Assembly: GCA_014871385.1 (NCBI GenBank)
Contig: CM026421.1
Coordinates: 23,364,865-23,428,864 of the forward strand
From: Ceratodon purpureus
Lineage: Eukaryota; Streptophyta; Bryopsida; Pseudoditrichales; Ditrichaceae
Length of the DNA: 64,000 bases
Direction: 5' to 3'
In this document: positions 38,682 to 53,300 of the stretch, one piece after another
Layout: each line of letters begins with the position of its first letter
Position numbering within the stretch: the stretch's first letter is position 1
Made by a program: the position numbers and the translations under genes
Notes under the pieces: generated by a model
Told to the model about the DNA's origin: nothing
What the model saw: the letters and a program-made list of their open reading frames with translations, nothing else
The model's database searches: none

Positions 38682-41600
38682 GGCTATATAAACCCAAGAG
38701 ACGTTACACTATAAGGTCGATATTATAGGATATACAAACCCGTCAACCCAAATGAATCCTAAAACGGTCCAAATCAACTCACGGTCAGCGCTTGAGGAGA
38801 GTACATGACCAACTCTCCCGCGGCACAACTTCTCAAGTGAAAGTAAAATCTCGGTCTCCACAAGATCCAGGGTTCCCAGCTCCCTCTTTCAAAGACGTCT
38901 TCTCCTGCGAAAATCAACCTCACGTCAGGCTCAGGGGAGACACGTCGGCATAGCTCATACTATGTCCCAACCCTAATTTATCTCCTTACATCTCTCCTAC
39001 CATAGTAAATCAGGCGCACACCGATTCAACAGGAAATGGGGAAAAAGCCATCACAAAACGCAAAGACCAGGTGTAGAACTTCACCCACATCAATCAACCC
39101 AAGACCAAATCCCCGGCCTTGACAGATATCACATGCGGCAAACATTACATGCATAACCACCTACCAAAAAATGGGTCTGCATCAGGCAGACCCACCGTCA
39201 GAAAGAACTGATAACTCATCATCCAAACTGAATTTCACCTGCTAAAACCCGATTTTTTTCAATCATCAACAGCCATTTCACCCAAAGCTAGCCCTAATTC
39301 CCCTCCTCTGTTTCCGAAATTAAGTACTCCTCTTCGCTTATTCAGATGGACTAATGCAAAATGTAGTATTGTTCAGTGCATGTAGTTGGCAGGTAAGGAC
39401 AGAGGAACTTCGATGCAACAGTGCAGTGAAATCTTACAGCCTGATTCATTGATTTTTGCATACTCTTGATTAGTTGTTCAAGAGTTTGATGTTTCCATTT
39501 CCAACCAATTCAAGGCCTCTCTGTAACTGCTACCTTTGACTCTAGGAGCATCACTTCCTTGGTTGGTTTTGGGTGGTGATTCCCCAGTGTATGGTGCATG
39601 GATATTCCATACAGCAAATGCAATGTGTTTGAGATTGCATGTTGAATTGCTCAAGGAGCAGGATATTGTACAGAACAGAGAGGCAGGCTTTCTCAGTGTG
39701 CTCTGTGGGTCTGATCAGATTGACGAGTAATAAGTTAGTCACAGGAGTCAGCAGCTCATTTCTATTCCGTTTAAAGTGGAAGTCTAGAGTGCAGACAAGA
39801 AGTTACTTAGGGTTACTCTATTCGGAGGTCAAAAGTAGTTTGATTATTGTGAGAGGTGGAGTGTCTTAGGTTAGAAATGACACAGCCCCATTGTCGCTTT
39901 ATATATGGTGCCCGGTTTAAATAGGCAGGCATGTAGGCATGTAGTACCCAACGCCTGTAAATTTGTTAACTACCTATTAAGCTGACAAAATTGTAATATA
40001 ATATGTTTGCTTGACCTCTAATCTCGGGCCTTGATCATTTACATCGCAGCTCCATAAATCAGCTGCTTTCATACAACAGATTTGCACCATTTTGGATTTG
40101 AAGAGTGTACAAAGTGTGCTGGAGATAGTCTGAGCTTTACTAGAGTCTTAGCTTGAAATCATCAAAGTTCCATGTCCCTATTTTTTGACCCTAAATTGAA
40201 GTTTTTCCTATGTGCCTAATTTCAACTCTCTAGTGGTGCCATTGGTGGAAATCATATCCTATTTGACCAAAACAGGACATGGTTCCACTAGTGTGCATGC
40301 ACAAGCATCCCATTTGATTCCGGTAAAATGATAATTGACCAAGGTTGGCATAGCAAGGACTATCATTTTCAGGACCAGTTTATACTTGGGGCCAGATTGA
40401 GGGTGAGTCCAAATTTTTCAAATTTCAACCAATACGATTGCTGAATTTTTTCAAATTGGGCCAAGGGCTTAATACAATCCTATGTGGCATTGTTTTGGCG
40501 CCAAAATATTTGGGCCTTAGTGATGCAATTGGGATGAGGTTTCCCTTGGCCCACAATCCCAACTTAGACCCGAACTATGTTCAATCCAGCTCACTCTCCG
40601 GTCAGCCCCAGATTGTGTGAAACTGGGCCTCAGTCTGACTATCAAATTAAACACTTTTCTCATCCTGTCAAGTCACTGGTTTCTTATGAGTGGGGTGAGG
40701 TCAGAATGTAACAGGTCGATACTTGCATTCTGTCTGGTGATACCGTAAAAGCATTTGGTAGCTCTTTCAAATCGACAAAATAAACTACTTGATTATGCAA
40801 TTGGGGTAAATGATACCAATGCTAACTTGATAAGCAATTCAAATAACGATCAACACGGGGCCCATCTACAGTAAGCCACAAAGCTGTGTGCAGAAAATGA
40901 AATGGCGGTAAGTACCACCACTAAGATTACGAAGCAGAGTCCTGGGTAGACTTTTAGGTATTGTGCAGCCCCAATTCTAAGGACTTGCAGTAAAGCACTT
41001 TCTTAACAGACCTGAATACAACCATCAATTGGTACTTCCACACTAGAAGCCAGGATACCGTAGAGTTTAAACATTTAAGTATGAACTGTTCGCATACATA
41101 AATCGAGTAGCATGACTGACTGAATGTGAATCAGTTTCTTTGAAAAGGAATAGAAAACGGATATCATATAGTAGCACTATACTGGAAATATGTGAGGGAA
41201 CAGATCAAATGCACCCCAATGCACAAAAATAATGTCTGTGCTTTCCATAAGGTTATACAAGCCAACATGGCAGCAGCATTAATTTAGCAGAAGGCGAACT
41301 AGAAAGTGGGAAATGATGTAGGAACGACAGGTAACCTTGTTACAAATTGCACCTAAACTGGAAGCTTCATACAAATGAACTCTCACCAAAAGTGGCTCAA
41401 TAAAAGTACCAGGCGTAAACAGAGCAGAAGGATTGGTGTTGAAGATCTGCTCACTAACTAGAGAGTTTAGGCCCCTGCTACCTAAGCTGAGCACGCGTGT
41501 TCTGTTCAAAGTCAGCTTCCATACCTCAAAGCGGCTACCACCTTCAAGGTTGTACCCTACTTACTCGCCTACAGCTTCGGAATGAAGGAACACTGACAGC

Positions 41601-41915
41601 TTGGGACTCACAGCACACTCTTAGAAGTTGAACGCCTTGACAACTGCATACCCAAAGCAAGCAGAAAACGACAGCTGAGAATCACGAAACAATTGAACTT
41701 CCACATCCTACATTTAAACAATCTGCACGACTTACAAGCACTTTCAAGCATCGTTACAAACCGACTCATGGAAGTCGCTCGTTGGCCAAATTAGCTAGAA
41801 AACACCAAATGCCATCGGTACATTGAATTGCACTTCCAGAAGACATGAATTTGATTAGGAAATAAGGCCAAACTTAAGCTCCAGGTGATGGATCTCTCCT
41901 TTTCATTGCTGCATT
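38682..41915. other. Leader of the A20/AN1 gene, then intergenic DNA and 3' flank of the Lys-rich gene
   Basis: The first 600-700 bases are the probable leader and promoter of the A20/AN1 gene. The interval 39350-41900 has ordinary GC with short open frames on both strands (39536-39730, 40438-40620, 41279-41509) that lack domains. The last few hundred bases are the likely 3' untranslated region of the minus-strand lysine-rich gene. A non-coding transcript cannot be excluded. Confidence 0.35.
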
Positions 41916-42953
41916 TCAATCAGACAATCTCAATTTCTTTGATTTCCGATGTTGGTCTTTGGAATTACCTGGAGAATCCTCACTTGCCCTTTTTTTCGAC
42001 TTCTTCTTAGCACTACCCTGTTGAACCTCACTATCATTCCCGCTCCTCCCTCTAACTCCTATACTGCTAATCATTTGTTCAGTGAGCACCTCTTTAGAAT
42101 CATCCTTCATCGGAGTTGATCCATGTTTTTTCTTCTTCTTCCTGCCGTCGTTCGCCGGCTTCATATCCTCATCCTCGGTTCGTGCGACGCCCTCTTCTAC
42201 CTTAATTGCCTTGGCAGGAGTGTCTAGTGAGCTTGTAAGCCCGTTCGAGACCAACCCATCTACACTCTTCCTCTTCTTCTTTTTCTTCGCACTCTTCGTA
42301 ATATCAGGGTCACTATCCACAACCACGGCCTCGGCCGTCCTGGTCGACTGCATCCCGTCCATATCCACATCCATAGCACCTCCAACCAAGCTCTTCCTCT
42401 TCTTCTTCCGCTTCTCACTCTTCTGAGAATCCCTCCCATCATCTACACTGTCCACTTGCCTTGGTGTGCTAGGAAGCATCTCAGTAACGGCAAATTTCTC
42501 CTCAAATCCCAGCTCCCCATTGGCCTGCTCACCGGGCTCCGCACTATCCAATTCATGTCCCAGCAGCGCCTCAAAATCAAACATTGCTTTATCCTTCTTC
42601 TTCTGCTTCAACTCCTTCATCTCCTTATGCTTCGACTCCTTCGCCTCCTTCTCCTTCCGAGACTTCCTCTTCTTAACCTCCGGAACCTTCTGCACGTGCT
42701 CCACATTAAAAAACTTAGAACTCCGCCCAGCGGGCGCCACTCTCAACTCCTCAGCCCCATTCCCCGAACTCTCCCTCCTCCTCGCCACCATCTCCTCCAA
42801 CGACTGCGCCACAGCCTCAATGTACCCCTTCGCAATCCCCGCCTCCGCACCCGCCTCGCTCGACAAAAACCGCCGCAGCAACCCCGCAGCCCTCTGTACA
42901 GAACATGGCGCAGAAGAGATCTCCGTCCCTTTCACTGGCAACGGTCCCGCCAT
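41916..42953 (-). CDS. Lysine-rich, probably nucleolar protein (KNOP1-like in style)
   Basis: Intronless frame of 345 residues from the ATG at 42953, which lies in a strong ACCATGG context; an ATG 33 bases further upstream is in frame but poorly placed. The N-terminal 60 residues (GLLRRFLSSEAG.. to YIEAVAQSLEEMV) look helical. The rest is rich in Lys/Glu/Asp with at least six basic clusters (KKRKSRKEKEAK, EKRKKKRKS, AKKKKKRKS, GRKKKKKHG, AKKKSKKRAS, RKSKKLRL) separated by acidic segments, with a FDFEALLGHELDS stretch in between. I do not recognise a named domain. Such KKE/D composition and the telomere-like boxes just upstream are typical of nucleolar or ribosome-biogenesis proteins, so that role is inferred, not shown. 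Confidence 0.75.
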   Translation of the reverse strand: MAGPLPVKGTEISSAPCSVQRAAGLLRRFLSSEAGAEAGIAKGYIEAVAQSLEEMVARRRESSGNGAEELRVAPAGRSSKFFNVEHVQKVPEVKKRKSRKEKEAKESKHKEMKELKQKKKDKAMFDFEALLGHELDSAEPGEQANGELGFEEKFAVTEMLPSTPRQVDSVDDGRDSQKSEKRKKKRKSLVGGAMDVDMDGMQSTRTAEAVVVDSDPDITKSAKKKKKRKSVDGLVSNGLTSSLDTPAKAIKVEEGVARTEDEDMKPANDGRKKKKKHGSTPMKDDSKEVLTEQMISSIGVRGRSGNDSEVQQGSAKKKSKKRASEDSPGNSKDQHRKSKKLRLSD

Positions 42954-44951
42954 GGTCACCCTCCTCCGCCCTCCCCCCCTACACAAGCATAAAACTCCCC
43001 CCCCTCCAGGACCCAGGGTTTAGGGTTTAAGACCCCTGAACCTCACCTCACACATCCCCCAACCTCCACATGCCACCAACCCAAACCCTCACAAAACCAC
43101 ACTCCCTCCCCCTCTGCACCCTCCCTCCAAACAAATAAGCGGCGAGACGGAGGTACCCTAAACCTAAACCCCAGAACACCAAACCTTTCCAAACAGAAAA
43201 GTGGCGAAATCTCTAGATTAAGGGATTCCCACACAAATGAACGACCCGAATTCCCACAAATGCTCCTTCCAGCCTATGCATTGAGAGAAGAGATGTCACG
43301 ATTGCGAAGCTCCCCGTGCGTTGAGAGAACGGCATGGCCTCCGCTGCATCCGAATGGGAGCCGAATCGAACCCAAACGAGAGAGACGATGTTCCCGCACT
43401 CCAGGACTCGTGTTCCCCAAACAAACACTGCACCCAGATCGATGACAGGCAACTATTCAGATGAATGCGGTAGTCAGTTATTCAAATGAGGACTGTATCG
43501 GTCTTAAAACTTGCTTATATTTAGCGCAAATATTACCAAATGGAAATTTACCACTAAAAAATACAACAATCCCTGAGAGTTAATGTTTAAATATGCTACT
43601 ACATTATTTCATGTAAGAACTATTTTAGCAAATCATGCCAATTTGTAATATAAATTGAGGATTGACTTTATCGGTCTGTGTGAGCATTGGTGATTGCGGT
43701 GGATGCTGTGAATGAACTTCGTGATTATCTGCGAAGGCCGTAGCCTGGTATGTGGATTTGTTATAATCCAGGTTTGGAGTTGCTGTGGACTTATGGAATG
43801 AGATGTGAGCTCTGAGATGGTAAGTAACTTAGACTCCAAGTCAGTCGCCCATCTGGGTGATGGTGGTGTCGAAGTTGGTTTGGATTGGCTTTCTTTCCAT
43901 CATGAGAGGCATCGGCATCAATCATCTGCAATTTTTCACCGGGATCGTAAAGTTCTGAAACATAGATGTGCTCTTGCTCAAACCTGATTCTCACTATGCA
44001 GTAGTACTTTACTTCTGTTTACACTCTTGAGCCAACAAATTTTGTTGCAATTGGGCAATTTGATACAGAGTATAGAGGTGGATGAGATTTGAGAACCACT
44101 TAATTCGAAAATCGACAATGAGCTTACATCTCAGCTTTTTGGTGCAGAACTACCTCTGTCTGATCTGAAATGATATTTGTTCTTTTTTGATGATTTGGTG
44201 TATCCTACACAGCACAGTAAGTTACTGATCAGTCAAGCTCCCAAGCTTTGTTGTGGACATCAAACTATGAACAGCGAAGTTGCACAGTCCATTTCTCCTA
44301 ATCACTATTACAAGATGACATTAGAGCTTCCAATTCCTTGCAAAACCTGAAATAGAGCTCAAATAAATGAACACTATCATTCCCGGGATGTGAGGTATCA
44401 TAAAATAGTCACTCTACCCATAAAACGAACATCATCTATTCCAGTCATAGATTTCGAGAACCAACTGTTGGTTCTAAGTGAATGACAATTTGGCATACAT
44501 TTATTACACCTAAAATCGTCATTGGTCACAAAACAATTTAACATATTTCCTAGATTTTTGTTGCTGAAATGTATACTCTGTACACCATGTTGGATTAAAG
44601 TAAGGTGACGGTTTTAGGTCTACAGACCTGGAATGCATGCTGGAGTCATGGCTATGGTGGATTAGGGTTTTGTTTTGGGTGGGTTGTTGATTTTCGGTTT
44701 CTTCTTGCGCAAGGCAGGTTTCATTTAGAGTTTCTGCTTCCGAAATCAGTCCTAGACCGAAGAATTCATCTTCCTGATTTGTGGGCTGGTCATAGGGAGG
44801 AGGTGATCTTGTGAAGTGCGCGGCAAGTTGATCGATATTTCGGGTTTTGAGGAAGATTTGACAGTGACGAGATTGTTGCCATTTTTTGTGTGTCATTAGC
44901 GGACTCGGGGAATTGTTTTGTAGTGTTGTGGATTGATTTTTAGAAGGAGCA
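42954..44951. other. Intergenic region between the Lys-rich and proteasome genes
   Basis: The left part (to about 43450) is C-rich leader and promoter of the divergent Lys-rich gene. The middle is AT-richer without a gene. The right part (about 44590-44951) is the leader and promoter of the proteasome gene and carries TGACGGTTTTAGG at 44606-44618, 334 bases before the start codon. Open frames at 43043-43994 and 44605-44814 are short and unremarkable. Confidence 0.4.
43015..43028 (-). promoter_or_regulatory. Telo-box upstream of the Lys-rich gene
   Basis: AGGGTTTAGGGTTT on the plus strand, which reads AAACCCTAAACCCT in the direction of the minus-strand gene, about 60 bases before its start codon. 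Telo-boxes near plant transcription starts are associated with translation and ribosome-biogenesis genes. A related box, ACCCTAAACCTAAACC, lies at 43155-43170 on the opposite strand orientation. Confidence 0.55.
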
Positions 44952-45704
44952 ATGTCTCGCCGATATGATAGTCGGACGACGATCTTCTCTCCGGAGGGGC
45001 GTTTGTACCAGGTGGAGTACGCCATGGAGGCGATCAGCAACGCGGGTGCGGCAATCGGGGTGTTGGCGAAGGACGGAGTGGTGCTCGCGGCGGAGAAGCG
45101 CGTGACGTCCAAGCTTCTGGCGACGTTGAAATCCACGGAGAAGATGTACAAGATCGACGACCATGTGGCGTGTGCCGTTGCGGGGATTATGGCGGACGCG
45201 AACATCCTCATCAACACCGCACGGCTGTCTGCTCAGCGGTACACTTTGGCGTACCAGGAGCCGATGCCTGTGGAGCAGCTGGTTCAGTCGCTGTGCGATA
45301 CGAAGCAGGGTTACACTCAGTTTGGTGGGCTGCGTCCGTTTGGTGTGTCGTTCCTGTTCGCAGGGTATGATAAGAATTTTGGGTTTCAGCTGTACATGTC
45401 GGATCCCAGTGGGAACTACGGCGGGTGGAAAGCCGGGGCCATTGGAGCGAACAATCAGGCCGCGCAGTCGATGTTGAAGCAGGACTACAAGGATGATATG
45501 ACTCGCGAGCAGGCGGTGCAATTGGCGCTGAAGGTTTTGAGCAAGACGATGGATAGCACATCGCTGTCGGCGGAGAAGCTGGAGCTGGCGGAGATCAGCT
45601 TGAGCCCGGAGGGCGTGTTTCAATACCAGGTTTGCAGTCCGGATAATCTGAACAAGTTGCTAGTGAAGCATGGCATCACGCAAGCAGTGGAAGAGAGTAA
45701 TTAG
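44952..45704 (+). CDS. PAC1: 20S proteasome alpha-type subunit 4 (PAC1/PSMA4)
   Basis: Structural alpha-ring subunit of the 20S core proteasome, which forms the gate for substrates; alpha subunits are not proteolytic. The 250-residue product equals the usual length of plant PAC1. It begins [20 protein letters not shown], the alpha-subunit signature that shapes the N-terminal gate, followed by VEYAMEAI. The central [26 protein letters not shown] and [13 protein letters not shown] segments match the alpha-4 type. The coding region is a single exon with strong G/C preference at third positions, unlike the AT-richer exons of SABRE; this could reflect high expression or an ancient retrocopy. The frame is intact, so a functional gene is likely. 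Confidence 0.95.
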   Translation: MSRRYDSRTTIFSPEGRLYQVEYAMEAISNAGAAIGVLAKDGVVLAAEKRVTSKLLATLKSTEKMYKIDDHVACAVAGIMADANILINTARLSAQRYTLAYQEPMPVEQLVQSLCDTKQGYTQFGGLRPFGVSFLFAGYDKNFGFQLYMSDPSGNYGGWKAGAIGANNQAAQSMLKQDYKDDMTREQAVQLALKVLSKTMDSTSLSAEKLELAEISLSPEGVFQYQVCSPDNLNKLLVKHGITQAVEESN

Positions 45705-50271
<4,567 letters not shown>

Positions 50272-50940
50272 ATATAGGGGCTTGTGATAATTGACTGCAT
50301 CGATGGGGTGTAGGTCGGCACTAAGTTGTTTAAAGCAGTGTTTTTCTTTGGCTCTAGTGGGTATGATTGCCACATTGAAACTACGGATATCTTTTGGTTG
50401 ATAGCAGGAAATGTAATTCGTCTTGTCATTGGGTAAGGTGCTCTAGTAGCGGTAGTTACCGATTGCCGCTTTTGTATTAGTTGAAGGGTCTCATTGCGTT
50501 TATTAGACTAGTATGGTTAGAAGAAAGTCACGAGAACATTGTGCTGAGGATGTTTCACATTGTTTGATAGGCTGTTTGATACAGCTCATCTGATCTAATA
50601 TAAGACGTCGTCCTTATTCACAGGTTAATTATGTGATTTTGCTCTAATACCTATTTACCATGTGGTTGTGTACCGTCTTACATGAAGTGAATTGATGTAT
50701 AGCTCTGAGCTAGGTACGTAGCTGTGTAGCCCTTTGCTGCTTCCAGGGGTCCAATTAACTAGCCGTCTTGGAATTGGATGCGACACTGGTACGCATCGCA
50801 TGGCCTCTTGGCCCATTTGCGCGGGACTGTGAAGAGGTAACAGTACTTCGCACGCAGATCTCTATTCATAACATTGTTAAAAAAAATGGATTTTTGTTTA
50901 GACTCCTGCTTTTGTTTTTCAGCTACATTTTCACATTACC

Positions 50941-50960
50941 TTTTTTTTTTTTTTTTTTTT
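50941..50960. repeat. T20 homopolymer
   Basis: A run of 20 thymines followed by a CT-rich stretch. Confidence 0.75.
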
Positions 50961-51286
50961 CTCTCTCTTTTTTCCTTTTCTTTGAATCCAAAGGAGAATA
51001 TTTTATTTCCAAACTTTGGTTTCTTCAAGTCATATATTCTATGCTAGTTTGCAGCCATTTCGTACGTGTCTTGCTTGTGTAAACTTAGGCTATGAATACG
51101 ATTACTACAATGCTCAGAGAAGTGCGTTGTGTAGAGATGGAGCCGTATCAAAAGTCCTCGTTATCTTGCACTAAATTTCCAAATAGAGGCCGTGCTGTTT
51201 CCCTTGTGTTGGTATCATTTTATTAGGCTGCAAATTTTTGCATGTGTTAGTGGAAAGCCTTGACTTTGTGTAAGATGTTATTTGGG

Positions 51287-51600
51287 TTAATTCCTAAAGT
51301 TCCTTGTGTTTTTGGAACAAAAATTGCCAAAGAGACCCCCAGTGATAGCAAGCTTCCGATTTCTAAAATTAGTGATTTTATGATATTTATATATAAAGGT
51401 GGATACCAATTTTGATAATAAATATTGGAAGATTAATCTCTAAAAGTCCTTGGTTTTTTTGGAGTCAAAACTGCCAAAAACATACTCCTATTGATAGAAA
51501 ATTATTGTTTTTTAAATTTAGACAAGAAATTGAATATTTAACCGTAGGATCTTGTAACTACCTTATCCAAGAAGGTGTATACCAATTTTAAAGACAATCC
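51287..51600. repeat. Degenerate tandem duplication, period about 147 bp
   Basis: TTAATTCCTAAAGTTCCTTG at 51287 is repeated as TTAATCTCTAAAAGTCCTTG at 51434. The following segments (GGAACAAAAATTGCCAAA versus GGAGTCAAAACTGCCAAA, and GTGGATACCAATTTT versus GTGTATACCAATTTT) also match, with indels. Probably an old duplication inside a transposon relic. Confidence 0.5.
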
Positions 51601-53300
51601 ATCATACAAATCGCGAGACTATAAGTATGAAATCATTGCAAAAGTTTTTTTTGACACTGCCTTGAGAGTATACCTAAGTTTTGATGCCCATAAACTATAT
51701 TTTGCATATACACTTGATTTATAAAGGATCATTAGTTCCTTTAGATATAGAAGTAAAGTATAAGCTCACAAAGTTTGAGCCTCATACGGGTTTGGAAAGG
51801 AGAGAAATCCTTAACATTGTGAAGGAGTGTGCTGAAATTGCCATACATTCTCCAAAATTAAAACTACCTAAAGGATAATCTAGAAATGTCCAATTGGAAA
51901 TTCAAACAGTAGATATGTTGAAGTCAATGAAAAAAAGAACCACAAAAAATTCAACGCAATCGGAGTAGATCTCAAATTTCTAGAATTTTTTGAATTGTGA
52001 ATTGTATATTTCCTTTATATTTCAAAAGGCACTTTGGGGAAAAGGAGGTTCTGTAGATGGTTCCTCTGACACATCATAGATACTGGATAAAATTTAATAC
52101 GTTTGGATAAAAAATGAAAATTGGATGAAATACTTCATGTGGATGTAAAATGAATTGTGGATTCAAAGTGAATTATGGATAATAGTTATCATTTGGATGA
52201 AAAATATAGCAACCCCTCTAGATGGAAACAGTTAGTTAGACAAAAAATGTCTATAAGATGAAAACTATTATTAATGTGTGGATGGAAAAATATAGGACCC
52301 ATTATTTTGCAAGTGCCTACTTTTTGAAATTTAGTCTTATCAATTTCTGCCTTTGTGAATGACGGGCAACTTGGGTAAAAGATGGGAGATTATGATTGGT
52401 AATTGGTTGCCAAGATTTAGAGCAGATTTTTTGAAATTTCATAACTTTTGCATAGTAACTCCAAATGCTTTAAAATTTGCGCCATTGGAAAACTATAGTT
52501 GAAAGGTATGTATAGTAAAAATTTAAAGAAATAATTAAAATTTGAGAATAGCCTGCCTAGAAGTGCCACGACTTCAATGTGGTCTCAAGGGCCTTAGGAG
52601 TCAAAAGGTTAAAAATCATTGTTAAAATAATTACCACCTAAAACCCAAATTAGATCTCAAAGAACTTTTAAAATAAGCTAGAAGTACTAAGAATTTTGTG
52701 ACCATGTCCTTCAAATTGACACAAATTCATCACATCATTTCCAAAAAGTAGAAGTAATCGAAGCGTTTAAACATAATTACTTTAATCATAATTTTGATAA
52801 ATAAAGTTTTAAAAAAAAACAATGGCATTGAATTTAATGTGATGAGGTATTCAAGCTTAAGGACAAAAATCACTCACAAGCAATAAACCAAAGACACAAT
52901 ATATTAACCAAAGATATAAAATAGTTGTTGTATAGTGGTATTTTTCAAAATGTCAAATACTAGGAGTATATCCGAAGGAGTTAATGTGACATATAAAGCT
53001 CCATGTTTTACCTAGTGTAAGTAATCCAATAATGAGATGCTTCTCCAAGAGGGCTCGTATAAAATTTAATTATGATATCAAATAATGTAGTTTATTAATT
53101 TACATAGTGATGCATGACTCAAATGGATATGTTATAATTTGAGTTGTCAAATAGATTGGCTATACACAAAGAAGAACTAAATGTTAACAAAATAAGTTTA
53201 GTTAATTTTTTTGAATTATGTGTTTTTATCATGATGATCAAATATAGAGTAAATATTTATTATAATTATATTAAATATACACTTTATAGGATTGAAATCA

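Larger units (their letters stand above)
50272..53300. other. Rab 3' flank and AT-rich repeat region
   Basis: 50272-50700 is the likely 3' untranslated region of the Rab gene. Beyond about 51280 the DNA is AT-rich and built of decayed repeats, including a 147-bp tandem duplication and, at 52080-52300, repeated variants of TGGATGAAAA. A 65-codon frame at 51681-51878 is unremarkable. No gene is supported. Confidence 0.4.

Noticed and set aside
42082-43023. Plus-strand frames of 114-185 codons opposite the Lys-rich gene
   Set aside because: Poly-Phe/Leu/Ser translations are the mirror of AAG/GAG-rich coding on the minus strand.
44940-45623. 227-codon minus-strand frame over the proteasome gene
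   Set aside because: Shadow of the GC-rich PAC1 coding sequence; no domain of its own.
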